Origin: Isoperla grammatica
Lineage: Eukaryota; Arthropoda; Insecta; Plecoptera; Perlodidae
Length of the DNA: 64,000 nucleotides
Reading direction: 5' to 3'
Assembly (NCBI GenBank): GCA_945910005.1
Contig: OX246747.1
Span: forward strand, 31,233,489-31,297,488
The position numbers and the translations under genes are program-made. Below are positions 43,446 to 54,789 of this stretch, piece by piece. Position 1 is the first letter of the stretch, and every line of letters begins with the position of its first letter. A model generated the notes under the pieces. It saw only the letters and a program-made list of their open reading frames with translations. It was not told where the DNA came from and did not search any database.

Positions 43446-43823
43446 CCCCCTACCCCATCACGCATGTATCCGCCCGCGTAACAACGCACGCTCAATTACA
43501 TTCCAATCACACACGCACATCGCGTAATGGCCGCCCGTACGTGTCAGACATATTTTACATTTTGTTTATCGGCGGAGTATTTCGATTCACGTGACACGGA
43601 AGTAATAAAACAAAATGTCGGCGATCGTCCTTGAGGCAACAAGTAATTGACACACAGAACGTCAACCCCGTTGCTTTGATGACGTCATCATTATTGCCGG
43701 CAACCTCGGTCCCCGTAACGGACCGTCCGTTGAAGAAGAATACAAGCTGTTTGCCTGAAAGGAACAACTTGCAAACATTCGTTATGAACAAGCAATGAAA
43801 TCTGAACACCAGCTTCCGATATT
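43446..43823. other. No recognisable gene
   Basis: Unique-looking; an 84-codon minus frame at 43555-43809 has no known domain. Confidence 0.45.
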
Positions 43824-43831
43824 CGTAAAGT

Positions 43832-45073
43832 CAGGGCTTTTTTTCGGCCGGTACGAGCCGGTACGCGTACCGGCTAACACAAGAGGCGTACCGGTAAAAG
43901 GCAATAAAGTCACACTATAGCCGGTACGCTACGATTAGCCTTGAAGCGCGTGAATCACTTTGAATTGTGCACAGTGCAGTGTGACAGGCTGGTGACTGCA
44001 AAATATGTTTTATTTTGTAATATAAGGATGTTGCCACCCGCTGGTGTGACATGTAGTGAATCACTTCTTTTTAGACTCTTGGCGGCCACTCACTACAGTA
44101 ATCTTTTCTATCATTTGGGTTATCAGTTCTAAGGAAAGATAATTAGGGTTGTTTTGACTAAAATGTCAACTGTCAAGAGTAGCTTCTGGGAACCGCAAAA
44201 GAGAATTTACCTATTCTTAATTTTCTGTTTTCCTGGAAAGCGCCTTTTCAATTTACAGACAACGATTGGGTTGTGTTGTGGGAGGATGTGGGGGGGGTGG
44301 GGGGGTCGGTGGTCAAGGGATTGTAAGTTTTGTGTGGCAGGGTAAGTTTCCTCTCTGGTGACGAGTGGAGATGTCGTCGTTATTAGCGAGTGTGTGTGTG
44401 TTTAGTGAGAGTGTAAAAAATAAAAATGAACCGAAAAATAACTTCTTGGGTCGTCACCTCGCCACCTATACCCGAAACAGAGCAAAAGACCGACGTGTTG
44501 CTGACGAGAACATGACTATGAGTCATGTTAGGAAATTTCTTTGAATTCGATATCATCGATTTTGGTGAGTTATTAATTATTTTAAAACAAATATTAACTA
44601 TTAAGTTTGTAGTGAGTAAATGCACGTCTCGTGTTTGGGTCACGTTAAACAGGGGCGGATTCAACATGAGGCGTGGGGAGGAGGGGGGGGGGGGCCTGGA
44701 AAAATAATTTTAGTTTCCGTCTTATTACAATGAAACCATCACTATTGGCACGTTTTAAAAAAAGATATTTTATGTTTTCTGCGGACGCCAGTTCACGCGC
44801 ACGCGCTGCTCGATCGTGTGGACACAGAATCTAATCCCAGTCACGAGCTGTGCAACATAAGCTTCATATTTCGTCGATATCTACGATACAAGTCCGCCTT
44901 AAAAATGCGTTTTTGGCAATCAAACTTAATGCAGTACCCCAAAATTTTTTCGCCTACGGCGAATTTGCCTCCGGCGGCTGGGGCTTCGCCCCAGACCCCA
45001 CCTATACCACGCCAGTCACATGAAACATTATACCGAACGTACCGGTTAACTTTATTTTAGAAAAAAAGCACTG
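43832..45073. mobile_element. 1.24-kb hAT transposon, no transposase visible
   Basis: Ends CAGGGCTTTTTTTCGG and the complement of CAGTGCTTTTTTTCTA; subterminal 'CCGGTACG' repeats at both sides ('GGTACGAGCCGGTACGCGTA', 'ACGTACCGGTTAAC'). Flanked by a perfect 8-bp duplication CGTAAAGT (43824-43831 and 45074-45081). No transposase frame: a non-autonomous hAT. A palindromic 'GCCTCCGGCGGCTGGGGC' segment lies near 44970. Confidence 0.95.
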
Positions 45074-45081
45074 CGTAAAGT

Positions 45082-45730
45082 TATGATTTTTACACCGAAA
45101 GACTATAGTTCTATAGTTAGCTGTTATTTAATTAGTAAGTGAGATAGTTAATTGTTAGTTAGTGTAGTTAGTAAGTGTAGTTGAGTGTTTTTAATTCAGA
45201 AAGGAAGTAAGTCCACTGAGCGTAGTTCCAAGACAGATGCAAAAACTGTTTGCAAGTCTCGGACTTGCACACTTTTTGCGATACCCTAAACTTTCTAATA
45301 AAATTTGCTTCTTTGAAAAGAGCTGGACTTACGTCATTTCCACCCCAAAATGAGGGTCTCAAATTTATCTCGTATTTTTTATCCAATACTATTTGCTTTT
45401 CTAACGATGAATGGAATCATTCTGTAATGTTTTAGATATATTCTAAAATCATTGATAGGCCTATACCGATAACACTATAATGTGTTTCTTTATTTCGTGA
45501 TCGTAGGCTTGTTGTTCGTATTCAAGCATAGTGGTGGACATGTACGTAAAGTTTATCATCTTATTGTTATCTTCGTGCAAACAAGAAATGTTTGATGTCA
45601 CTGCCATCGATGTCTCAAAGTCTAGGGGTGTTATCAGCTATAATACTTTGTATACTATAGGCCTAGGCCTAGACATGTGGGTGTATTTCGTCTTTATTCT
45701 ATACACGTGATGAGTACATGGCAACAACAA
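45082..45730. other. No recognisable gene
   Basis: Degenerate 'TAGTTAGTAAGTG' repetition at about 45105-45185; otherwise unassigned. Confidence 0.5.
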
Positions 45731-45737
45731 GAGAGAG

Positions 45738-45777
<40 letters not shown>
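45731..45777. repeat. (GA)n microsatellite, left part
   Basis: About 23 GA units with one C interruption, abutting a LINE 3' tail. Confidence 0.95.
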
Positions 45778-45781
<4 letters not shown>

Positions 45782-46030
45782 ATTGATTAAGGTCTTTTAT
45801 TTATGGCGGGATTAAGGCCAGTGAGGCCTTACCTTCCGTCAAACCACACTTTAGTTGTAAAAATAAAAGAAACAAAATTCATAATGAAGAATACAAAAGG
45901 AAAATACAAAATACATAATACAAAACACACAATACACAATACAAAATACAAAATACAAGATATAAGATACACAACACGTGTTCAATTGTTAAGATTTCAA
46001 ATAAAATAATTAAAAAAATTAAGAGAAAAA
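45778..46030 (-). mobile_element. 5'-truncated LINE copy (3' UTR only), between GA tracts
   Basis: Minus strand: (AATC)n tail, 'GACCTTAATC' and 'AGGCCTCACTGGCCTTAATC', then T-rich 3' UTR. About 250 bp are kept. Its 5' edge (46026-46030) again meets GA repeats, so it sits inside a (GA)n tract. Confidence 0.88.
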
Positions 46031-46043
46031 AAAGAGAGAGAGA
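46031..46043. repeat. (GA)n microsatellite, middle part
   Basis: AAAGAGAGAGAGAG between the two LINE copies. Confidence 0.9.
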
Positions 46044-46044
46044 G

Positions 46045-49000
46045 ATTGATTGATTGATTGATTAAGGTCTTTTATTAAAAGGCGGGATTAAGGCTAGCGA
46101 AACCTTATCTTCCATCCAACCCTTTTAAGAAGATACAGTACATGATACAATACAGTAAGGTGATACAATACAATAATAAGGTGATACAATGCAGTAAGTA
46201 CATTATAGAGAGACATAGTGTGAATATTTAAAAGGAATAAACATAAAAAAGAAATAACTATGATGGTAATAGACGCATGGAAATCTCTTATCTTAATTTA
46301 ACTTATTGGTAATTTTAAACATAAAAATAATACGCCTCAGGTAGACTATAAATAATTATTTGTAGACGTGAACAATTGAAAATACAATAAACAATAATAA
46401 AAGTTAACCATTCATTCACCACATTTATCCATCACTTTCATACCGTTTCGTTATAGTAATGACTACGATAAAAACAAGACATCCTCGTAAAATAGCATAA
46501 CACAATAACCCAGCTTATAAAACCAATCAACAATGTTTTGATTGTTTTGACACTATTTGGCACTATTAGCGTCATTGTCATTATTATATATACGACTAGA
46601 ATAATATGATATAGTGGCACTTTGAAAAGCATTAAAGTTATTCTTAAATTTGTCTCTGATGTCTGTCGGAAGAGCATTCCAAGTTCGAATAGCGTGAATT
46701 GTAAATGAGTGGTCAAGGAGATTAGTTCTGTGAATGGGAAATGTGAGTTGCGTGCCCAACCTAGATCTGGTATTAAATTTGTGGTTTGAGTGGAGAAGTT
46801 GAAAGTTGGATGCGAGATAAGAGGGTGACGATGTTGAAAGTATCTTGTGTACAAGGCATACGGAGTGAAGGTTTCGGCGATCCTTTAAACGAACCCAACC
46901 GAGTTGCTTAAAGCCCGGAGATATATGGTCTGACTTTCGAAATCCCAATATAAATCGGACACACGAATTTTGTGCCCTTTGGAGTCTAATTGCTAAGTCT
47001 TCGGTCAGGTCATTGTATACAACGTCACAGTAGTCGAAGTGAGGAATGATAAGGGATTGCACTAACATTGTCTTTAGTCTAGTCGGAAGGAAGTTTTTAA
47101 GTCTATTCAATGAGTGTAGGGCGGCATACGTTTTTTGACATACGTGTTTGACGTGTTCTGTCCAGGAAAGGTCATGAGTCATAGTCAGTCCTAAGTTCCT
47201 AACTTGTTGTTGAAATGGTATTGTTGAGCCGTTTAAAGAAACTTTTTTGACTGCTGAGTGATCCAGTTTTGATAACAGTTTGTGATAACCTAAAATAATA
47301 ACTTGAGATTTTGTAGGGTTAATGTGCAAGCAGTTTCTATTTGCCCATTTCGTTAGAGATTGCAGGTCTTTATTTATCATGTCAATCGCTTGGTTTATTA
47401 GTAATGGAGAAACGTGTATGTAAATTTGGAGATCGTCCGCATACAGGTGGTGATGGCAATAGATTAATGACTTAGAAATATCGTTAATGTACAGTGAGAA
47501 TAGCAAAGGTCCTAAAACGCTTCCCTGCGGCACACCGGCCGTCACTGGCAGCCAATTAGATTGTTTGTCGCCTGATACTATGCACTGTTGCCTGCCGCGA
47601 AGATACGAACTCATCCATTGTAGTGTGGAGGGAGAAAAATTGATAGATTGAAGTTTGTTTATAAGAATATCAGTGTCAACAGAGTCAAAGGCCTTGCTAA
47701 AGTCTAGAAGGGTCAGAATAGTAAGTTGTCTATTGTCCATGTGAGTTCGTACGTCATCGGTCACTTTAATGAGTGCAGTGCACGTGCTGTGATTACATCG
47801 GAAACCAGATTGATGCACGTCTAGAATATTATTTTCTTTCAAAAAATCCGAAATTTGAGTGTGGACAATATACTCCAGAGCTTTAGAGAGAGCAGGTAGA
47901 ATGCTGATCGGGCGATAGTCATTGGCTGTGGAAGGATTAGTATTTTTTGGTAGGGGGCGTACAAAGGCTTGTTTCCAGATGTTAGGGTAGATGTTATGTG
48001 TTAGAGAAAAATTGAAGATATATACAATCGGCTCGATTAAGATAGGGGAAAGATTAATCATGAGTTGGATAAGTTTAATGGGTATTAGGTCTACACCTTG
48101 GGCATTTGATTTGATTCGTTTTATCGCGAACAGGGCCATTTTTGGAGTAACGTGTTTAAAATGAAATGGGTCATAGGTGGGTTGCGCTGAATTGTTTGCA
48201 ATATCGTTTATATGTTCATGTTTTATTATAGGATCAACGTTTGCAGGTAGTGTAGTAAAATAGGTGTTAATTGCTTCTAAAGGTATTTCAAGTGGAGGTT
48301 CCTCATCTTTCTGTTTTCCGATGCCCATGTGTGACAGACTTTGCCACATTTTTTTAATAGGGATTTTAGGGTCTAATAACTTAAATGTGTGTCTCTTCTT
48401 TTCTGTCCTAATAGTCTGATTTGTCTTATTTCTTAAGGTCCTGTATGTCTCTTTGTTGTCGTCATTAGGGTTTCGTTTGTATACATTATAAGCAGCGTCC
48501 CTTCTTGACATAAGGTCTCTTATTTCTGAATTGAGCCAAGGTGAAGGAGGCTTACTTACCCTAATAACTTTGAGGGGGGCGTGCTTGTCGTAGAGTTGTA
48601 ACAGTAGGGAGTTGAACACGGATAGCTTATCGTCAATAGTAGTTGCAGTCAGTATACTATCCCATGGCAAGGAGATCGAATCTATTTTAAATTGGTCAGT
48701 ATCTATGAGTCTGAGGGCTCGACGAGAAATAAATTTTGGTTTATGCTTTGGGGTGCGGATTGAGTATTGAAGATATATTAAATCGTGAGCAGAGATTCCC
48801 GGGACCGAGAGTTGGCCATGGTTTAGTACTCTGTCTTGATTGGATGTCATCATAATATCTATCCATGTGTGGGAGTTAGACGTATGATGAGTTGGCTCTA
48901 AGGGGAGTATAGATAGATTGCATGATTCAAACATAGTTTTTAATTGCTTTGTATCTGTGGGATTGATTGACAGTAAATTAGTGTTGAAGTCTCCCATCAC

Positions 49001-49205
49001 AATGACATGCTCATAGTGTGCGATATAATTTAATAGAGCAGCTTCAAATTCAGTTAAAAAGCCAATTTTTGGGGGGCGATAGACGAGCGAGATAAGTACT
49101 GTTTGGTTTCTTAATTTAATTTCAAAAATAATATACTCAGGCTTAGCGTTATACACACTAGGGGACTGACTTAAAACTTTGCATTTTATGTCGTCACGAA
49201 CATAC

Positions 49206-49206
<1 letters not shown>
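46045..49206 (-). mobile_element. Young 5'-truncated LINE (CR1/L2/Jockey group) in (GA)n
   Basis: Minus-strand retrotransposon about 3.16 kb long: coding region (49206 to 46553), 3' UTR of about 500 bp, and an (AATC)n tail at 46045-46062. It starts abruptly after (TC)n in the middle of the endonuclease domain and ends next to (GA)n, so both boundaries lie in one microsatellite. A short-repeat 3' tail instead of poly(A) is typical of CR1- and L2-like clades. The open frame has no stop or frameshift, indicating recent insertion. Confidence 0.93.
46553..49206 (-). CDS. LINE ORF2-type polyprotein, N-terminally truncated: endonuclease C-half and reverse transcriptase
   Basis: The enzyme nicks genomic DNA and copies its own RNA at the nick (target-primed reverse transcription). 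Numbering from the GTG at 49156 (867 codons; the same frame is open about 17 codons further, reading 'AYVRDDIKCKVLSQSPS', which is endonuclease sequence). Endonuclease/exonuclease/phosphatase domain, C-terminal half: VYRPP at 25-29, GDFN at 54-57, SAHD at 122-125; the N-terminal catalytic Asn and Glu are missing. Reverse transcriptase: 'DYRPISILPALSK' at about 413-425, 'LLDFSKAFDSVD' at 483-494, GVPQGSVLGP at 541-550 and the YADD catalytic box at 572-575. The C-terminus has the clade's 'RTWNALPTDIR' block. No ORF1 or promoter is present, so this copy is presumably immobile on its own. Clade (CR1, L2 or Jockey) is not resolved by eye. Confidence 0.95.

Positions 49207-49238
<32 letters not shown>
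49207..49238. repeat. (GA)n microsatellite, right part
   Basis: About 15 GA units at the 5' junction of the LINE. Confidence 0.95.
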
Positions 49239-49239
<1 letters not shown>

Positions 49240-49871
49240 ACTCTCATCAAGTGGTTAGGTGTCGCGTGCTGCCTATCTTGTATTGTGACTCTATTAGGGC
49301 GGGAAGCTTCGTGGAAAACTAGACCAGAGTCTTGTTGGGCTAGGCTAGGCGCACTCATCGATATTAACATAATTAAATATGCATCAAAGATGGGAGATTT
49401 CAAGACAACTTTCAATATTGTCCTCAAATATAATTCCACTCTACTTTACAACCCTAATTCTCGTGTAGACAAAGCACTTGTCTAGCAGCGGTGGTAAACT
49501 GATCGCTAGTGACTGAAAACCATTAAAAATTCATCGATGAAGGAGTTTTCAAGATTGTCCAAAAATATAACTTCACTTAACAAACCAAATTCAAAAGACT
49601 TGTCGGAAGTTATAAAGCCGTTCTAGACTGTAAAACTTTCCGTTCGAGAAGTTAATTCAAGATTGTATTCATAAAGTTGTACGAAAAGTTGAATCAAACA
49701 TTGAATAAGTTACCAATTTAGACGGGAAGTTGAATTGAATTGAATTGAATCAGAGATTCTCAAAAAAAGTTGGAAGACCACACACGCACTGTGAGTACAG
49801 ATGTACTTATCTTACGGGTTATGATAATCACAAATTGTTGAAGAAATTACATACTCACATGGTCCATTGAC
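49239..49871 (+). repeat. Diverged repeat 'CATCGAT...GGAGTTTTCAAGATTG', related to 51184-51330
   Basis: 'ACTCATCGATA', 'AACCAT(T/G)AAA', 'TTCATCGATGAAGGAGTTTT' and 'CAACCCTA(A)TTCT' occur here and, compacted, at 51184-51330. Short (AATTG)n at about 49733-49750. Confidence 0.55.
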
Positions 49872-50885
49872 ATTAGGATGACCAGACGTCCCAAAAAATG
49901 CGGGACACTTCCGAATTAAACACAAGTGTCCCGCGTCTCGAAATGTTTCATTTCGGGACACCCTTTGTACCAAAATTGGTAAATTCACGATTTTCTTGGA
50001 TATGTGGTTCAAAAATTACAACTAACTAGGAAAAAACAAAAGATATAAGCGGTCAGTAATATATTTGTAATTCGGAGCACCGCCAAAACTAGCTGTCTGC
50101 ATAGGAAGTCTTATTCGCTTGCGCTTCCCTAGCAGAGCGCTAGCGTGCAATACACCGGCAAGGCACGGCTACACCGCTATTAATATGGAATACAAATATA
50201 TTAAACAAATTAATATCGAGTAAGAAAATTTAAATAATTGAAAAAAATACCGTCGCCGTTCCACTTTAAGCGAACATTTAACCTCTGACAGTGTTTTCAC
50301 CTCCATTCGGTTAGAGAAAAAAAGTGTCCCGAAATTCAGTCTTGACCATCTGGGGCCTCATTCCTGTACATTTGCAAACTTAACCCCGGTGTTAGTCAAT
50401 AGCCAATCAGGAGTCAGCAATGGAGACACCGATCGAAGGAAGACATTGTTGAAAAAACGAGACAAAATAAAAACAATAACAAACAAAAACAGTCCAATAA
50501 CCTCAAAACTTTGATTAAATACTCAATAAAACTATACATTTACATATGTAGGACCTATATAATGTACTATAAATACACAAAATTGTTAATAAACTTCAAT
50601 AAACACATAAAGTAACGTATCCATGAAATAGGATACTCTCAATAAAGAATGGAAATGTGACATTTGTGAAACTATACACACGGGCATTGACAAAATGGCG
50701 GCATTCCAAAGTATTGTTGAGATAACTCTTCTTAACCCTACTATCAGTCAGGGTCATATTTGGCTCCGAATTATGCAGGGAAGTCTGTGTAGGAGTTAAC
50801 CCCGGGGTCATTTTAACATGGGGTTAGCGAGAGTTAAGGAGGGTTAAAAAAATGTACAGGAATGAGGCCCCTGGTCACCGTAATT
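49872..50885. mobile_element. DNA transposon with 'GGNTGACCAG' ends, interrupted by a 520-bp element
   Basis: Left end 'GGATGACCAGACGTCCCAAA' with 'GCGGGACA', right side 'GTGTCCCGAAATTC...' and, beyond the inserted element, 'TGGTCACCG' (complement CGGTGACCA). This terminal pattern is familiar from old DNA transposons in animals. The 50352-50871 element lies just inside the right end. Confidence 0.6.
50352..50871. mobile_element. 512/520-bp TIR element, copy 2
   Basis: GGGGCCTCATTCCTGTACAT at the left and its perfect complement at the right. Full-length, same orientation as 16565-17076, and inserted in the 49872-50885 element. Confidence 0.93.
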
Positions 50886-51183
50886 GACATGCCCATGCCT
50901 CTCCATGCCATATCCATGCCTCCCCACCTCCATATCATGTCCACGCCTCTTTACAAGTACACAGTGAATAACGTTAGAGATATTAAATTTTCAAGGATTG
51001 TCTAATGTTACTACTCAAATCATCTCACTACATAAAGTTTAGTCTTTGAAGCTTTTTTTAGGGGATGTGGTATTTAGACCGCAAGCCCCCTCACTCGTGT
51101 GCGTCACTGTAAGTAAATATAGATTCAAGCTCGGCCACCCTATTTCTTTCTTGATACACGCAGAGAACTTGTCAAAAGTTAGG
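50886..51183. other. No recognisable feature
   Basis: Short 'CCATGCC' repetition at 50890-50950. Confidence 0.5.
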
Positions 51184-51329
51184 CTAGGCTTAGGCCAACT
51201 CATCGATAGTGGAAACTGGAAACCATGAAATATTCATCGAGAAAGGAGTTTTGAGGATGACTCAATATTGTTTGTACAAAAATGTGAACTCACCCTCAAC
51301 CCTAGAATTCTGGTCTAGACAGACAACTG

Positions 51330-51463
51330 TTACTGTCAAGTTAAGTGCAGGATTTGTTACTATGGAATTGTTTTATTATACAAGCTATTTTCCATAAGAA
51401 GAACAAACTCCATAGCAACCATAAACAAATCACATACTTAACTCCGCTCTGCATTCCGCCCTT
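51330..51463. mobile_element. Small hairpin MITE, copy 3
   Basis: 'CAAGTTAAGTGCAGGATTTG' / 'CAAATCACATACTTAACT' arms and 'TCTGCATTCCGCCCTT' end; close to the 7.1-kb copy. Confidence 0.8.
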
Positions 51464-53576
51464 TAACACGACACCAGGTCTACTTCTATGAAAAGGTTGT
51501 TCTATTTCAACTTCATTTACTGTACAGTTTATGAATAACGTTTTTATACTAACAAAAAGTGATGTTTTAAAATCCACGAGAGTCAAGTTTTTATACAGCT
51601 ATTTTTGAAGAATGGACGAATGCAGACACAACAATTGTGGCAGCCATGACCGCTGAAAGTAAAGAAAATAAAATACGCCTACATAAAACAAAAACAAAAC
51701 AAGCTCAAAATGAACAAACTCTCATTCCACCGGTCATTGCCGGAGACTTTTCTGACAGTTCCAATTAATTGAATGAAACAGTATTACGAGTGTTTTCCTC
51801 CAACCCCTCCCCTCCCCACCCCTTATCATACCGTGTGCCGGCATTCATGCTAGCTCTAGCGTGTTGGTTGATGTTATCGAGGCTTCGGTTCGCTTCTCCA
51901 CTACTAGAGCGCAGTACGATCGCATCACGCGACAACGGCGCCCCTCGCGGCCGGCGGACTGAAGGAGTATTAAAACCACATCCATCATCCGACTCTGACA
52001 GCTGATTTGTAGACAACCCCGACCGACTTGGTATCCCCCCACCCCCCTCACACAACAACTTACTTTATTACTTTAGCTATCCGAATAACCGCGCGAGAAA
52101 ATAGGAGGGGTGTTTTTTTTTTTTTTTTTTTTGTACATAAAGAGTGGGAAAAACTAATTTCAGAAGTTTGATTATGTGATGGAAAACGCGGTTTGCAAAG
52201 CAATTCGTGCAGCGGCCTAATCTACATACGTTGATAATTGAACGGGGCACAATCGTGGATTGCTCAACTTTCCCTATTCGAACTAGCGGTAATTAAAGTA
52301 TGGTAGGCCTAATATTCATGAGACAGACTCCAAGATTGTTATTATTATATTTTATAGGAAAAATGATATATTTTGAACAACAAGGTATTAAAAAACAACT
52401 GTGATACATACTAAGGGAATTTTTCACGCGTTGAATAATATATTTCTTGCAAACTATGAATTGAAAGAACTACTTTCAAGTAACAAAAAATGATATTGTC
52501 TTCAAGCATTGTGGTCAGTGAAGGATTTGTAAAAATAACATAGGACGGTGAACTAACATTCTTACATTGAACATGCAAAATCTGCCATGCTCTAAAGAGT
52601 TATGCCAAACCAATGACAAATAATATTCGGATTCGTCAAGACAAAATAAAACTACACACAATTTGATCCACATCGGACGAATACCGAAGACCATATGCGA
52701 TGATATTAAGAAAAGGGTTCCACTCTTCCAAAACCTCTAAATAGACAACAGACACCCTCACAACCGATTACACTAGACCCTCCCAGCCCACTCTACAAGT
52801 TGCCCACAACAAACAAACATCCCCCACACATTTGATAATACTTTCTCCTCCTCCGGCGGAAACCAAACATTTTTGAATCGAAGCCAGACGTCTCTCCCCC
52901 CCCCCCCCGCCCCCCCTTACGACCTGTTTATAAAAAAGAACGTCCGCAGAAGACGTCGTCTCCGCCGCACATCAAAAGCAGGATCAACAAAACCACACTG
53001 AATATATTTCTTCATATGCGCGACTTGTTCCGCCCCCCCCCCCCCCCTTCCCCCCTCCTCGGCATGTGAAACCTAATCTCCCCTCCACCCTCGTTCGTAT
53101 AGGCTCCTGAGGGACTGGGGTATACCCCACTATATACCCCACGCTACACTACCCCCACACGAGGGAGAAAATGTCATTCAATATTATTCTGTGGTGGCCA
53201 CAAATTGTGATATCTGTATAAGTATAATTTATGACGTCATTCGGTGATATTTTCGTGCATTTCCGTAATATATGAAGATGTTTACGGGGGCGTTCTCCCT
53301 CCATAAAACTCAGAGATCTTCTCTTCTTTCGATTGGAGTAACTCCGTTCGATCTGGACCGTTGTCGTGTTTTGCCATTTCTCATTTTCTCTCTCGCGGCG
53401 GCGGCTTCGAATTCCAACCCTAATCCAGGTCTGCCAACCGTGAGACGTCGCGACGCAAGACAAATAACCCTAGCGACGGGGGTAGGATTTACATGTCTAT
53501 ACTATGTACTTTGAAAACGTGCCGATAATTTTCGGGTAAATATTTTTTTTTATATATATGCAGTCATGCTGTCACC
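51464..53576. other. No recognisable gene; homopolymers
   Basis: About 2.1 kb without a matched repeat. T20 at 52113-52132 and C12-15 runs at about 52898 and 53033. Frames of 60-104 codons (51765-52058, 53149-53514) show no domain. Confidence 0.5.
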
Positions 53577-53630
53577 GCGGAAGAGGTGGCTCAGAGGTAA
53601 AACGCTTGATTCTAATTCGGAAAGAGCACT
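53577..53630 (+). mobile_element. SINE-1 head fragment (A-box half only)
   Basis: 'GAAGAGGTGGCTCAGAGGTA' followed by 'AAACGC' and 'GATTCTAATTCGGAA' matches the SINE-1 tRNA-like 5' half; the B box and body are absent. Confidence 0.7.
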
Positions 53631-54785
53631 CAAAATAGACTAGACACATTCTGGTGGCAAGAAAATGAACTTCTATTAGGAGTGGTTTAGCTGTCAGTTG
53701 TTCATTGTTGTTTTATTGTTTAATTCATCAATAGCACTGAAAGGAGGTTGCTTAGCAGCGCTATCTATGTTAGTTTTGAGTCCTCTATACAGCAGACGCT
53801 TATACGATAGTGTAACAGTATTAGGACCTTAGACCATTAGGACAAATGAAACCGAAAATAGTGACACTACATAATTCTACCATTATGATATTTACCACTT
53901 TTCTAAAAACGATGTGTCTATCTGATCTGATACATTAACTTCGAAAGTTTGACGTTGTAAAAGATACAACAATCTATATGTACTTTGCGTATCCTTTGGT
54001 TTTATCTAGTGCGCAGTCAAACCGCGTCCAAAACGTCAAAGAATAATGTAATGTAACTTTGAACAAACTTCACTAAAGTTCTCGTCTACAATACGGCTTA
54101 CAGTACATTCACTACTCTATCAGGTAATAAATGGTTTTACAAAACACACAACAAGACGCTATTTCAACCTACGGTCTCCATTTCATCACACTCACATTTG
54201 ATACAAAACAGCCCCAGAACCACTAAAGTCAGTACAGAAAACATCCACCGCACAACCTACCTTCGATAAAACAATTAATTACAAAACAAGAGTCGATGTT
54301 TTTACAACGACCCGTACACGGGGGTAGTTTTTGACCATTCATCAATCACTCGGGCACGCCGCGAGTGAGCGCATGAGGGGAGGGGGCGGGAAGGGGAGGG
54401 GGGGGTGACACGAGATGTCAATTCCCGGAGTGGTGGCCTTCAATTGAGGAGGGGAAGCTATCGCCCGCGCGCCCCTATATTCAAAAACCTTTCATTCCAG
54501 CGCTGTTCTATAGAGCACGCCCCTTCCCCTCGTATGATGACCAGTAACTTAATAACAGCCTTAATAACTCATACGCTCACCGTAACTAACTATACACGAC
54601 AAATTTCTGTCTGCTTAATTTGGAAGTTAACTGGCAATCTAGCGGGTAATTACGTAACTAGAATATGTAAAGGTCCGGTGAGTGAGTTGATCGAAGCGAA
54701 GATGGGGTTTAAATTGTTTAAGGGTCAAGGGGTTGTAGCTGACGCCAATCGGGGTCGGTGTGGCCCTCGATAACAGAAGGCACAC
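53631..54785. other. No recognisable gene
   Basis: The longest frame, 122 codons at 54405-54773, starts in G-rich sequence and has no recognisable domain; I do not call it. Confidence 0.4.
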
Positions 54786-54789
54786 ATAC

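Noticed and set aside
42173..43594. Open frames of 205-447 codons on both strands (SLSPCLLV and KETRRQGD repeats)
   Set aside because: All are direct translations of an 8-bp satellite; several frames and both strands are open at once, as expected for a repeat without stop codons.
46438..46854. 138-codon minus-strand frame next to the LINE
   Set aside because: Overlaps the LINE coding end in another frame and its 3' UTR; no independent features.
54405..54773. 122-codon frame as a host gene
   Set aside because: No recognisable domain, basic low-information N-terminus in G-rich DNA, no splice or conservation evidence; length is within chance for this composition.
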